Shown here piece after piece: positions 1 through 12,483 of a stretch of 64,000 bases of DNA. The stretch's first letter is position 1; every line of letters begins with the position of its first letter. The translations under genes and the position numbers were made by a program. Location of the stretch: the NCBI GenBank assembly GCA_963377175.1, contig CAUJNA010003771.1, positions 2,697,587-2,761,586 of the forward strand, written 5' to 3'. A model generated the notes under the pieces. That model did not search any database. It saw nothing but the letters and a program-made list of their open reading frames with translations, and had not been told where the DNA came from. This stretch comes from Effrenium voratum. Its lineage: Eukaryota; Sar; Dinophyceae; Suessiales; Symbiodiniaceae.

Positions 1-3000
1 AGAGGTAGTGAGGGGGGGTTTGAGTCGGAAATCAGGCCGGTACATATCCCGGTAGATTTATTTTGGAAATGGTGCACCATGCACCAGGGGGAGCCTGTTG
101 GATTTGTGACATACTTTGAACCGACAGCCCCTTTTGAGTATCAAGCAGCCGAGTGAAAAGGTTGCTAGCCCGACAAGACAGGGAAAGCAAGAAGGAAACC
201 ACAATCTGTTGGTTTACAGGGAAAGCAAGAAGGAGCCCGTTTGTTTGTTGCTTCGTTTTGTGGAGGTGGCAGTGGCCAACTTGACATATCCGAATGTATG
301 AACCAGCAAATGGCCCCCTGGCAAAAACCCCTGGCTATGCCAATCAAGCATTCCTTTGGCTTGATCTACCTGAGTCTACCCACGTGCATGTCCAACATGG
401 CAATCATACAGGGCCTTGTATATTCAGCCTATGAAGGGTGTACTCCACATACTCTTCAAACAATTAGCATGGAACCACAAGCAAGGGCGTCTAGGAGATG
501 TTCTTGCAAACAGGTGCCTCGGGGTTCAGTCGTGTGTGTCTCCTTTTGTGACGGAGACAGTCAGCTGCTGATTCTGATCATGTTGACCTTCTTGTACTGA
601 AAGCGCGCTCTCTGAAGCCTTGAAAAGAACTGATGGCGCACTGGCTTGCTACAGAACAATCGCTGGTCTCGAATGTATCTATCTTGCGTATCATAAAGCA
701 TCGCATGCTACTTCCTGATACATATTGCTTGCTACCAAGGGAATTGTTCTCGTCTTTTGTCACCTCTCTTCGTACACTTCAGTTATTCTTGCAATCTTCC
801 TGTCGAGACCGCAGTGATCAACAGCTTCCAAACGTAGCGTTCTGTTTGACCATTGCGTGTCTCGCACGTCTCATTCCCGATCATCCGAGACTTCCAAGAG
901 CAATGAGCCGTGGTCAAAACTCCGTTTGGGCCGATTGGGTCATTTTTCTCGAAATAGGAATCATTGCGGTCATCCAGGATCCTTACCAAGTGGATGACCA
1001 TCCCTTTTAACCCCAAGTAAAGGGGGCCTTTTGACCATTGCACATACTTTGACCAGATTAAGTGCATGTTAACCCTAAGTAAAGGGGACTTTTTCGCGAT
1101 TCTCCGTATTTCTCCACGTCACATTTTCCGTCCTACGAGCTGACTGTGTTTTGCCGAGGCAATTGGAGGGCCCATGTGTACAAAGGACATGCAAAGACCA
1201 TGTCAGTGAGAGGGAACACGGCGGGGGAGTGAGTCGCACTTGAGCCACAGATGACATGGTGGGAACACCAAGTCATCACAAGTAACTCAGAGGTTGCCCA
1301 AATGCTCATGCCACTTGGAAACATGTCTCCATTGCGACGGGGGCATGTTGCGACAGTTGGCTTGAAGCCTGTGACATAGCTCGGCTCAGGGAGAGTAAGA
1401 GCCGAAGAAAGCGCCGAGGTGAACTTGGGGCTTGACCAAAGGCCGAAACGAAGGACTTGTGTGAGCCTCGTTTTTGTTTGTTCTCTGATTGCTTGCAATG
1501 TTGAGATTGGGCATGGAGCTCTAGCTTATCTTGATGCTTGTGCTGTTGGTTGGATTATCGTCTGGCTTCGTATGGCTTCGTTTTATCTTCAGATAGGCAG
1601 ACCAACTGCATATATACATATATACACTAGGGTGAGCCCGCAGCCCCAGTGGCGCCCTCCCCAAAACCGTCATGTGTAGCTTTAACATGCTTGGCTACAC
1701 AAGCAGATGCCGCAGTTTCCAAACGTGGCCTGTCAAAATGCTCTGATTTACGCCCGTCATGATCTACAGCTTGCTGTTCACCCATGCCATGCTCTGTGCA
1801 TCGTCTTTTTCCATGTGCACGGATTCGCAACACAGAGTTTGCTTATCGGATTCACACAGAATTTGGTCTCTCGAAAGGCGAGCGGTGAAATGGTTGATTT
1901 CCAGTTGGCTTTCCTTTCTAGAGCACTTCACGGGGGATTCCTGGCTTTAGGAAACACTCATTGGCCCACCATTGTCCAGAATTGTTTTGGGGCTGAGACG
2001 CAGTTGCATTATTTTCATTGAGCAAGAGCTGAATACCAAGGGCCTTCCAGTGGACCGAGAATTGGGAGGGGACTTCTGTAGACGTTTTTTGGTCTAGCTT
2101 GCTCTGATCAGTTGCCCAAATCTTGGGCCTACAAAAAAAGGGTGTATTGAGAGAAATCCACAGAAGTTAACATCAGAACTCCTGCAATGCCCCCCCAGAT
2201 TTGGCGTGTTGAACCACAGCTGGACTTCCTGTCGCGCGACTCGTGGCCCAAAGTTCGCAGATATGGCGTAGGCGAGACTTGGCACCATGGGAAGGATCTG
2301 TCATCGTTTACGCGGGGTTCACTACACAGACGCCAGAATCCAACAATTGTCAAACATGCCACGATTCGTCGAACGCAAAAGCTGAGGTGGCCCCCGTTGT
2401 TTTTTGTTTGGTTGACAGCACATAAATGGCGAAAACCCAAAGCGACATGCAGTGATGCAAATTGCAATGCAATAATCCAAGCTTGTGATTTGACATAACA
2501 ATCTGAGACTCGCAGAAGTTGCTTTCAACCGGTGTAGCACGGGCTCTTTGGCCCCTTGGTGAGCCATGGTCATTCAGATGCTCGGCAATGCCCGGAGCAA
2601 AGCGCAGGTTGCAAGTTTCGGTTGCCAGAAGGGAGAGAGAAGAGGCCAACGTCAGTTTGGTTCTGTCAGTCTGGAGGGTGATTCCTTTTCAGTCCTTTGC
2701 AAAGCAACAAGGAAGCCGCACGCAAGTTCCCTCCATTTGGCGAGAGACCCTGTTAGCAACAATGGCCTAAGCTGTCCGTGTTTTTGAGGGCGCCCCTTCT
2801 TTTGGGAAGCCAATGTTGTCATTGGGAGGCCAGAAGTCACATCGGAAAAGCCAAGGCCTGGTGGTCCTTCGCTGAGTTGCATAGCTCAGGCCTGGGCAAG
2901 GCTCATGAGCCAGCTGAATCCACAGGACCAGGCGGAGTTCGCGCCGAGTCGTACCGAACTTTTGGCGAATCCCTCCCCGAAGCTGGCCAGACAGGCGGGA

Positions 3001-4097
3001 TCCATTGGTTTGTTTGTGGAGGGAACGGCACAGGCGGACGTTTCTTGTTTTTTTTTTAAGGAAAGGCACTTTATGGCACTTTTGTTGGCCTTTGAGGGTG
3101 GGGTCGAGGGCCAAGGAATGTACAGAAACCCCGGTCTGACGGGGCACCTGCGCCATTTCATCGCCATCCCGGGTGCCTTTTCGGTATCTGCTGTGGGTTC
3201 CGATTTGACGGGGGATTTGAGTCAAATCGGATGTGGAACCCCAAAATGGGTCCAGTTCCGCGAAACGGTTTCCCGGAGAGAACATGGTAGGACACCATGA
3301 ACCTGGCGTTTGGGTCCCTTGCGCGGGACAGCCATTTCAAAGATTTCAAGACCATTCAGGACATGTCAAAAGAAGCCCGCCCCCCCCCCCCCCGGCCCCC
3401 CCAAATTTGGGAGGTCAGAAGTTTGCCGGAGTTGAGGGTAAAGGGCTTTCCCTTTGGTTTCCCTTTGGTTGCCGTTTTGACATACCTTCTTCCCATCAAA
3501 CGTGTCCACTGACAAATGGGCGGAGCCTCCCGTCTCCCGTCTCGCGCCGCGAGGCAGTGAACAGTTCCCAGGATCAGGAGGGGGAGAGCTTTGCACAAAG
3601 GGCCTGGAATGGTGCGGAGGTTCTGAGAAAACGATTTGAATCCCAGTGTAAAGTAGTAAAGGTTGGGTCATTTGGCCACACTTTTCACCAGCCTTTCTGA
3701 GAATTCACACAGATGTCTGGGGGTTTGACCACTTTCACAGCAGGTTGTCTGGAAGGAAGCAGTCCAAAATTTGGCTGATGACCCCTCGGGGCAGAGTCGG
3801 CTTCCCCACTTGGCCCGCTTGCACTCGAGTGGCCGAAGAAGTTGCCAACAAAAGCCCGTTGAACTGCACCGACGGCCATTCTTTACTTGGCTGGTACGCC
3901 TTACGAGCCCATGTTGAAAGAGGCCATTTCGTTGCACAGCTCAACGGAAGCACCGAGCACCAGCCTTTTCTTTTTTTTCCCCGGTGCATGGTCCAGCGAG
4001 CCCCGCGAAAGCGCGAGGAGCTGCTGAACAGAATCAACCTTGGACAGTTTCGGCCGGTGGCGGCAGGTGCCTGAGATCAGCTGAGCCGTTGGATGAA
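1..4097. other. Host-type sequence with no supported gene
   Basis: Open frames here are short, have no recognisable family motif and overlap equally good antisense frames. Visible structure is limited. The motif taaccc(c/t)aagtaaagggg occurs twice, near 1010 and 1070, as a 60-base direct repeat. A poly-C run lies at about 3378-3393. I see no promoter, RNA gene or splice-consistent exon pair that I can defend. Confidence 0.5.
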
Positions 4098-4213
4098 GAT
4101 ATGGCTGTGGGTCAAAACCAATGGTACCATTTTGGGGTAGGTGCACCACCTATTCTAGTCTATTTTAGTTGGGATGTTCACTGGGGGTACGGGATTTTGA
4201 CCCATGGCCATAT
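4098..4213 (+). repeat. Short terminal-inverted-repeat element (family T), copy 1
   Basis: The left end reads atggctgtgggtcaaaacc and the right end reads gattttgacccatggccat, so the ends are inverted repeats of each other around a body of about 80 bases. A near-identical copy in the opposite orientation lies at 15752-15866, and shorter or divergent copies are at 5476-5578, 13093-13140, 21491-21661, 29587-29688 and 33117-33232. It has no coding capacity. Size, termini and copy number fit a MITE or an introner-like element; which of these depends on whether copies coincide with introns, which I cannot test. Confidence 0.6.
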
Positions 4214-5475
4214 CTGTCTAACTCTTGGGGTGGAATGAACCTGGGCTTGTCCTTCCTCAGCCGCGAGTAGTCGGTTTTCCGCTGTGCCTTCGAACACCAA
4301 GTTTGATACACCCACATCAGGTGGCTCTTTGGCCAGAGTCGGCAAACTTGAGGATGTGAGCGGTTTTCCTTGTTGCTTTTACAGCGGCTTACAGATTCAG
4401 ACCAGGGATCAGGCCCTCATCGTCCTAATAGGGGCATGGCTCTGACGAGGACATGGCGCTTCCATTCCCAGCTAAGCTCCGAGCTAGGGGTCCACGGGCC
4501 TCACGGAGCCTCCGGAGCAGCCACGGGCCCAGCGGATGGAAGGGGACAACGACCTTGAGCGTCGCCGCCCCTCGAATTGTTCTTATCTAATGGACGATGT
4601 GTCTTTCCCTTTATCGCGAAGTTTTGCGGGGTTCCCTTTGTAGCCAAATTTTGCGGGGTTCCCTTTGTAGCCGATGAGCAAAAAGAGTGTGCACCTTTGC
4701 ATGGAAATCTACTGGGGGTCTGTGACAAGGCATACGAATTGACTGTAGATAAAATTATGGTTTTGTGGTAGGGTGTGGTAGGCACCCACCGTGTAGCTGG
4801 CTGCGTCAGTTGTATGCATTGCACCAATATGAAATTCATGTGCCTCTTTGTTCTTGGTGTTGTCAAACTTTTAGGGGGATGGTCAAATATGTTTCCAGAC
4901 CTCCTTACCACCCAGAGTCCCATTAAACCAGGGGCCAAAAAAACGGGCACATTTAAGACGAGATCCTTTGAGCCGTCTGGGTTCGTGAAACCCGCTGCGT
5001 GTGCGCTGCGCAAAACTCCAGGTTTCTGTAAAGGCCACCAATGAACCAAGGGGCTCCGAGTCTGCCCAGTGGCGACCTTTTGTCTCCTTTTTCGGGGAAG
5101 GGTTCCGATTCCTGTAAACTCAACCAACAAAAAAGAATGCCCTTGTTTCCCATCGGCCTGGGCATCTGCGCTTTTGAAGCCACCCAACAAAGGGGGGGCT
5201 TTCACCCGCACAGAGTAGCCTCAGCTTGCGCATGTTGTCAAAGTAGTCGGAGTTGGAATATGGTGGAAAGGCTAGATCCATGCCCAAGTGCGAAACTCAG
5301 GGACCTTTGCGGCCTCAACGGTCTAATCCCAGAGAATATGAACTGGCAGCAACCTCCGGATGGGACAACTCGTAATCATTTGAGGCGGACAATTCAGGGA
5401 CACCCGCAGACAACCAACCCAACATGTTGCAGGGGTTTATACCCCTCCATATTCTTGCAGTTCTAGGTCGCTAAG
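4214..5475. other. Host-type sequence with no supported gene
   Basis: There is a local direct repeat near 4617-4670 where a short phrase around gcggggttccctttgtagc occurs twice. Otherwise only short frames without motif support are present on either strand. Confidence 0.4.
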
Positions 5476-5578
5476 GGTGTGGGTCAAAAATCGGTGCCCA
5501 AATTGCAACCCTGGCAAATGGAGACAAGGGCTAAAGCCTGCGGTCCATGGTAAAATTTTGACCCGTAGCCACATGGGT
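5476..5578 (+). repeat. Family T inverted-repeat element, divergent copy
   Basis: Starts with gggtgtgggtcaaaaatcgg and ends with aaaattttgacccgtagcca, the same inverted termini as the copy at 4098-4213, with an unrelated or strongly diverged centre. Noncoding. Confidence 0.4.
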
Positions 5579-5621
5579 GAGTCTGAAAACAGGAGACCTC
5601 CCCGCCCCTCCAAAAAACAGA

Positions 5622-5683
5622 GAAGAAGCGGAAGAAGAAGGAAGAAGAGGAAGAAGGAGGAAGAAGAAGAGGAAGAAGGAGGA

Positions 5684-5771
<88 letters not shown>

Positions 5772-5773
5772 AG
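5622..5773. repeat. GA-rich microsatellite, (GAAA)n
   Basis: An imperfect gaa/gga purine tract changes into a long pure gaaa array. It produces Lys/Glu/Arg-rich pseudo-frames on one strand and Phe/Leu/Ser-rich ones on the other; these are repeat artefacts and not genes. Confidence 0.95.
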
Positions 5774-8292
5774 AAGCTGCTTCCCAACTTGGTTTCCCCC
5801 AAGGAAACGCTGAACTCCGAGTTCGGGAGTTGCATTCCCCCTTTCCGGCGCTGGGCAAGCCCCAGGCCTGCTGCGGATCCGCAAGGCGGAGCTGCTGCCG
5901 GAGGCAGGCAGCTCCACCAGGGAGGGAGGGCGGGAGGGGAAGGGAGGGGAGGGAGGAAGGGACCGGCAGATCCAGAGCAAAAAGAGCCACCCAGTCACTG
6001 GACCAATGTCTAAGGAGTCAGCGACCCGCCCAAGTGTATAGCGGTTGCCGTTCGACTTCCCTTCAAACATACGCCACAACACCTGCTACGCGTCCCCGCC
6101 TTTGCCAGTCTGCAAAAGCCTTTTGAGCCGATCCGACATCTCGCAAGAAGGAATTGCAGCAGAAGCCGCTAAAAGCCCCCACAGCCAAGAGTGCGGATGG
6201 GCTTGTGCTGACGTTTGGCGAGAACAAAGAGCAACCACAACTTGGTAGGGCTCCTTAAAAGATACATTTTGCCCATTTGAAACATGGCTTTTTCCACCAA
6301 AATAAAGGGAACCCACCATTTACAAGGCAGTGTTCAGGTGTTTTTCATGTAAGGATCCCTGCTTGGGCATGTCGAATGGTTCATAGAGCCGGCAACTTGG
6401 GAAGGGTCGCTCGCTCGCCTGTCCGGGGCGTTTCAACCCACCCGAAAAGGCGAGCCTCAAAAAGCCCACACCTAAGCGACGAGGCTCGGCAGGTGCAGCA
6501 GAAGCCGCCGCGGGCTGAGCCAGAAATGTGGTTGGTTGGTGTTCCCGTTGTTCAAGTTGGGAAAGGGGGAACGAAAAGGAAGCACGCTATTGTTTTTTTG
6601 GGGCCCCAATATTTTGATACCCATCTCTGGGGCTGCCAGAGAACGCTTCAGTTGTAGAGGAAGTTGCTCTTGGGGAACCCGTGTCTTGAAGGTGTCTTGG
6701 TCCGGCAACACAACCCATGCGAAGGCCGCTTGATTAACCCAGTCCAGCAAGGCCCCCTCCCGAAACGCTCCGGGTTGGTTGGCCCATTTTTCTGACAGTG
6801 TTTGGAAGGGACACCAAGAAAGCCAACGTGAGACAAAACACACCCAGAACTGATACACACCAAGACCCGTTTGGAAGCCACCGTGAGACACACCCCGCTT
6901 TACAAGTCAGTCCAAGTTGACCCGCCAAAAACGGCCTCCTTGAGCCGGCGAGCCGAAAGCTCAGGCGGGGCCTTCGGCGGAGGAGCTACGTGCCCAAAGG
7001 CGCTGGGGCAGTCCTGAGTCCAAATTTTGGTAGGGCTGACCTGCGCTGGGTAGCCCATAAGCCACTGGCAAATACCGCGGCTTTTCAAAAGGGAATGATG
7101 CGAAGTAGTCTATTCTTGCACATCCGTGTAGCTTAAAGTGCTTGACACCTTGAAATACTGATGTAGCGTATGTTTGTATCATTTGTGTTGCCAAAGTGCG
7201 CTTGAGAACGTGCCGCAGTGTACGAAAAGCTGCAATGCTCTGAGCTGGAGCTGCCAAAGTGTACTTAGGACACTTCCGCGTACTACACTCCTTGATCACT
7301 TCACTGCCCGCCCATGCGCTGCAAACCAAACGTTGAAATGATTGGAGGCTCCCCAAATTTGAACGTTGCTCGCCATGAGTAGCAAGCTTGCGCTGAGTCT
7401 CATGTATTCACGCAAGATTTGCAAGATTTTGCAAGGGCGATTTCAAATGGTCAATGTTCGCCCATTTCAATGAGTGTCTTTAATTTGCAACTCCCCGGCA
7501 AATTGGGCAAATAGGGACATGCGGTAACTTGAAAAGCAACCACTTGTTTGTAACTCCCCTGCCCGCCCGTTAAAACATTTGAGGCGCAGAACGCTTGTTT
7601 GCAACATGCCGAGCAAGCATATTCTGTTCTAGCAGTTGAAGGTGCTGAAAGGGGGGCGAGGTGTGTAAAACCACTGTTTCGCAGCAAGCTTGGTCATGTA
7701 TTGCCCATTGGCCTTTTCTTAATCGTTGTTAGAAGCTATTTGCAGCTACTGGGCGCTATTGGCTGCCTTCAGCAACTTTGAACGGAAGGATGTCTATAAA
7801 ACCCGAGCGCATTCGGATGTTGGGCCTTCGACCCTCAATTTGGGTTTGTTTTTTTCCGTTCAAGCTTTGCTGGCAGTTTCAAGACAGAAATTGCAGGGAT
7901 CGATTATATCAAGATCTGAGAAGGGAGGAGCGTCAAGGGGGGTTGATGTCATCTATGATACAGCCTCTGCAAGAGTAGCATGGGATCGACTGTTCTACCA
8001 CACCCAGTGCTTCAATGTTGACCCTAAATGCATCAACTTGCCATGCTAGGTTGCTCCCCCACCCTCCCCCCCCACCAGCAACAAGGTGAAGGGTCGCCTC
8101 TTTCATGAGACACGCTCCGTCTCAAAGAGAATAGACAACGGGGGACCAATCATGGAGGAATCTCCCGCTCCATTCGTGCCAGGCTGGCACACTTCGAGCG
8201 TTAGGCGCCGTGGCTGAAAGCCAAATCGGTGGGTCTGCCTTTGCTTTCCCAACCATCCGAAAAACGGGGGCACGCATAGTTTTGGTTGGGAC
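5774..8292. other. Host-type sequence, no firm gene
   Basis: GC-rich segments at about 5840-5990 and 6970-7010 could be exon fragments, but both strands are open and I found no phase-consistent pair of splice sites. Nothing else is recognisable. Confidence 0.35.
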
Positions 8293-8416
8293 AGGCAAGC
8301 AGGCAGGCAGGCAGGCAGTCAGGCAGGCAGGCTGGCTTGGTTGGTTGGTTGGTTGGGTGGGTGGTTGGGTGGGTGGTTGGTTGGTTGGTTGGTTGGCTGG
8401 TTGGTTGGTTGGTTGT
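8293..8416. repeat. Tetranucleotide array (GGCA)n then (GGTT)n/(GGGT)n
   Basis: About 35 bases of ggca/ggct units run into about 80 bases of ggtt and gggt units. The G-richness gives G-quadruplex potential on this strand. A poly-G run of 18 follows at 8946-8963. Confidence 0.9.
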
Positions 8417-11049
8417 TCGGTCCAGTGTCAGGGCGAGGCTTGAGTTGGACAGTCTTGGACTAGGGTTGGCTTAGGCAGAGTCGCACTGGTGTTTGGATGA
8501 ACCGGGGTGGGATTAAGTGCGATTTCTTAGGGTCGGTTGAGAACGGCAGTTGTTTCCCAGCAGTATCAAGAAGTGGTTGCAATCCCACATCCCTGTTCGT
8601 GTTTGCACCAGGTCGAGTTTGACTTCCCTGTTTCCCATATCTCCGGGGTCCCCAAGAATGTCGGACTTGCACCGAGGCCGCAGGTCGGGCCTGGAGTAGA
8701 TCGATCCACGCAAGTTTGAAAGAGCCGATGCGCAATCTGCAGGAATGACACACGCTGTGTTTGTGTGTGTGTGTGGTTTTAGAAGGAGCCCCGTTTTTCG
8801 GGTTGGTTTAGAGGGAATCATGTTGGAGTTGGGGGTTGCGCTATTTTGACACATGGACTGTTGACCATGTTTTACCTTGTACATCATTTCTTGCGATTCT
8901 TGTTCGCCAGTTTGGAGTGAGGGTCCTTTTGGCGGGGTGATGCACGGGGGGGGGGGGGGGGGGAAACGTAGGCAACGCTGGGAATGCAATTTGCGGAAGC
9001 GTGAGTTTGTTGCGGATATCATCAGCTTGAGCAATCAAACGCCTCTTTTGGAGTGCGGCCAGCAGTATAGAGCGGTTTTTTGTAGGAAGAACATTGCTTT
9101 TTGTCCGGCAGCCCCGACTCAGCTACCCTAGCAGCTTTTTGCCACGCGGCTCCAACTCAAACTCGTGCAATGCTGGCTCAAGCTCATAGTCTGCTCAAAG
9201 CTATGTAACCTAGGCTTAGGCTCTCCAGCAGTGAACTCCTTGAGTCCGAGCTATTGTCAAAGATATGACCACCATCTCCCAAAGTTTGAAGAGCCATGCC
9301 CCGGCAGTCGAAAAAAAGAGTACCGGCCATCGCGAATTCATTTCTCCCATGGCGTGTTGCACGCGTCATGTGTCGCCATGGCTGGTCGCTCAGGATGGGG
9401 ACGTTGGGTTAATCCGTTCGCCCTCAAAAAAGAGAGCACGCCCATCGGCATTTCAACCACCCCTCTTTTTATGGCCTTGGTTTCACAGAGTACCTGAAGT
9501 AGAGATTGTTCTGTCTTTGTGCTCAAATACTAGTATTTGGGGGCCAGCGACCCTGGAGGGAAAGCAAAGGTACCCGGGGTCCCTTTGTTGGTTCAGAGGC
9601 TTTTGCTTTGCAGCGGCGCGAAAACAATGTGTCCGAAATCGTGTCCTGAAACCCTGTCTTTCCCTTCCAAAACTGTAGCTTGGGTGTGCTTTTTTTGAGG
9701 ACCTTTGTTTGGTGAGTTTAACGGGAATATGAAAAGAAGGACCACCATTTTGGCGGTCCCCTATAAAAGACACGCACTTGGTTTTGCGAGTGCACGTCGT
9801 TACCCCCATGTTACTTCAAGAATCATGCTGCAGCCGAAAAGCAGATGATCACAGTTGCACTGACGGCCCTTTTGGATGCACTTTGTTTGTGGGCGTGGGC
9901 GAACTTGGCTTTGGGGTTGATGCTCACATGCTTGAGGCCCAGACCACGTTATGAACCCCCAGGGGCCAGAGACGGGCGAACAACGTCGAAATCCCGAAAT
10001 GTGGCACAGAACACGACCTTCTAAGGGCCGTGGTGCAATGACACATGTCGACCTCAGATTCTTCAACCTGTCGGAGTAATAGGCGAGTTTTCTCAGCCTG
10101 AGTGGGGGTTCCCAAAGACCAGGTTCCTCTAAACAGGGCCGGGTTCTATGTTGGGCAACAAGGATTACCCTGTAACTTCCCACGGTTCGGGGCTGCTTGC
10201 AATGGCATGTCTCCAACTAATCTTCCAGTGAATTTGAATAGGCCCTTTGGTGGACAAAGTCAGTTGGGATTCATGTCCACCACTTGAGCCGCTGGCGTCA
10301 AAATTTTCCGTTCGCCAGCGGATTCCTTGGGAGCGGCTTCGTTGGGTTGCGTGAGACGGTTCCATGGCCTTCCGGTTGCCCAAGGCTCCGCGGACGGGGA
10401 GTGGCCTTTGGCCGGAACCTGAGACAAAGCGCTGGGTTTCTGGGGGGGGGTCGAGCGTTTCTTCTTCTTCCTTTTTTTTGTGGGGGGGGGGATGAGGTGT
10501 TTTAGTTTTGCGTTAGTTGTTGTTGTCTTAAAGAACAAAACTAGGGTTGGTCCCCAAAACAACTCAGCTCCAAGCCAACCCGAACCCAACGGAAATCCGC
10601 CCAGCAGCAGCTTGGAGATCAGCTTTTTGCCGAGCGCAAATGAGCCCGACCCGCCCTCAGCCCTCATCCCTCATGAAGATCTCAGGCAGCCTAAAACTCA
10701 CTTTAAACCATCCCGAGCAACTCGCAACTGCCACCAAATCCAGTGGGCAACCCTGCAAGCGAGGCCGGAGCTGGGGATGCGGGCAACGCATCCATCCCCC
10801 GCCCCCAGCACAGGTTGCCATGTCTCGGGTGCTCCATACCCACAGAAGGCTCCAGTCCAACCTGGTCCAGGTACTGGGGATGTTACACCAGCCCGAAGAA
10901 AACCAGCGCAGCCCTCGAAGAAAAAACATAAACAACACCTCCACCGGGGAAGGGCGGTGCATCCCCCCCCCCCCCCGCCGCCAAACCCGTTGCAGGGTTT
11001 AAACGGTGGCTTTGGAGCCTCCAGCTGGGAGTGGATGGTTTGGATTTAT
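8417..11049. other. Host-type sequence with poly-G/poly-C tracts
   Basis: Contains a poly-G run (8946-8963), a short (TG)n at 8757-8775 and a poly-C run near 10964-10977. No frame has convincing motif support. Confidence 0.4.
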
Positions 11050-11186
11050 GTCAAAGCGCGGCGCCGCGAAAGCGATTGGCCAAAGGTCCGCATTCGCCAG
11101 ATTCATGCTGGAAGTTCGCGAGTGGTTGCGGATAGTGAGCCTTGTCACCTCAGAACATGTTGATTCGTTTGTAAGGCTTTCAAAAA
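11050..11186 (+). CDS. Candidate exon, unknown protein
   Basis: An open stretch reads like globular protein (for example RFMLEVREWLRIVSLVTSEH), with alternating charged and hydrophobic residues. Flanking sequence is low-complexity. The antisense frame is also open, no family is recognised, and I cannot fix the splice borders. It is a weak candidate only. Confidence 0.25.
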
Positions 11187-11539
11187 AGAACATTGGCAGC
11201 CAACAACTGACAGGGTCTTAGAAGGCCCGGGGCCAAGTCCTATTGCTGAGTATTGACGAGCCCGTCAACTTCGAATTCCTTTGAACATACTGCAGGTAAA
11301 TCCCGCACAGGATAGGGCACGAACGCAATGTGGGGATCTTTTCAAAATGAGAACTCGACCCTTCCAGGCGGTTGTTTTCCTTTTTGGTTGTGACACCATC
11401 CATGCTCAAAACCACCCAAAAGGGATCCCCGCTTAGACAGACTATGGGTTGGTCGCCGAATAGATGACCGCAGCTGGCGACTCGAACACATAGGGGTGTT
11501 TCTTCAACTAGGGGTCCCCAGTAGTGCCCTTTTACCCTT

Positions 11540-11612
11540 TTTTGGAGGAGGGTTCCCCTACCAAAATAGACTACAGGAAAAAGGGCACCCTTATTCTAAC
11601 CTCTCTACTGGA
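11540..11612 (+). repeat. Dispersed repeat, copy 1 of 2
   Basis: The segment around gggttcccctac and cacccttattctaacc recurs at 19716-19792 with a few substitutions and a small insertion. About 70 bases are shared. Noncoding and of unknown family. Confidence 0.6.
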
Positions 11613-11780
11613 GGGCCTAGTCAACTAGGTGTCCCCAAAAAGGGGCGTTTTGAGCGGGGGGCTTCGCCAGCATGTTCAGTCCTCAGGCCGAGAACTGCCG
11701 AGCTGGCAGCCGGCTCCCGGGGCGGCTCGCCCAAGAGTTCGACTCCGTTTGGGATGTCCAACGAGCGTGGCAGAAGTCTG

Positions 11781-11920
11781 GTAATGTTGACCCCGGATTA
11801 ATAAACCCCTGTTTATTAATATGGGGGTGTCCCCGGTTTTAGTGGGGATTCATCACATTTGGAGGGGAACACCCCCATATTAATAAACAGGGGTTCTGCT
11901 TAACCCGGGGTCAACATTAC
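11781..11920. repeat. 140-bp foldback element
   Basis: Begins gtaatgttgaccccgg and ends with its reverse complement. Internal inverted segments (aataaacccctgtttatta against taataaacaggggtt, and atgggggtgt against acacccccat) continue the pairing almost to the middle, leaving a small centre near 11840-11865. The whole unit can fold on itself. No coding content. It is probably a foldback MITE; I see no clear target-site duplication. Confidence 0.75.
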
Positions 11921-12412
11921 TGATGTGGACCCATGGCATGCCGAACCCCGTTTTTGGGGCTCCGAAGAGGAGGGAGCAGCAAGCGTCTCAGGGACCGGAA
12001 GGTTTCCTTTGCAACCCAAGCGAAGAGACGTCTCAAGCCCTATGCCTAGCTTGGTTCTCAGCGAGTGGATGTTGCTTGGTCCACGCTGGTTGTGGACGGG
12101 AAGTGTGAGGTTTGCGTGTGTTGTGGATTGAGTTCATGTTTTGCCGCATTAGGGGGGTCACCATTTTGGCCACTCTCTTATATGTGGAGCTGGGTGTGCC
12201 TGAGCATGGACAACCAACAGATTGCTTCCCCCTTTTGGTGTTGTTTAAAACCAACCCCAAGAAGGTGCCGAGCCTCGAAAACGACGTACGCCCATGTCTG
12301 GGCCTATCTTTAACATTCGAGACCTCCTTGCCCCTTTACTAAAATGATGGAAACGGACAAATCACCCTCTGTCACCAACAAAATGGGGTGTGTCCCCTTC
12401 GTTTTTCCCTTG

Positions 12413-12483
12413 CCCCAACGGCCCCAACGGCCCCAACGGCCCCAACGGCCCCAACGGCCCCAACGGCCCCAACGGCCCCAACG
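12413..12483. repeat. 9-bp minisatellite, about 8 copies
   Basis: Perfect head-to-tail units of ccccaacgg. The unit length is a multiple of three, so frames cross it open (Pro-Gln-Arg repeated on the plus strand), but there is no other sign that it is translated. Confidence 0.95.

Noticed and set aside
5484..6082. Long Ser/Phe/Leu-rich frames on the minus strand and Lys/Glu-rich frames on the plus strand
   Set aside because: They are translations of the (GAAA)n microsatellite and its flanks; no domain and no splice support.
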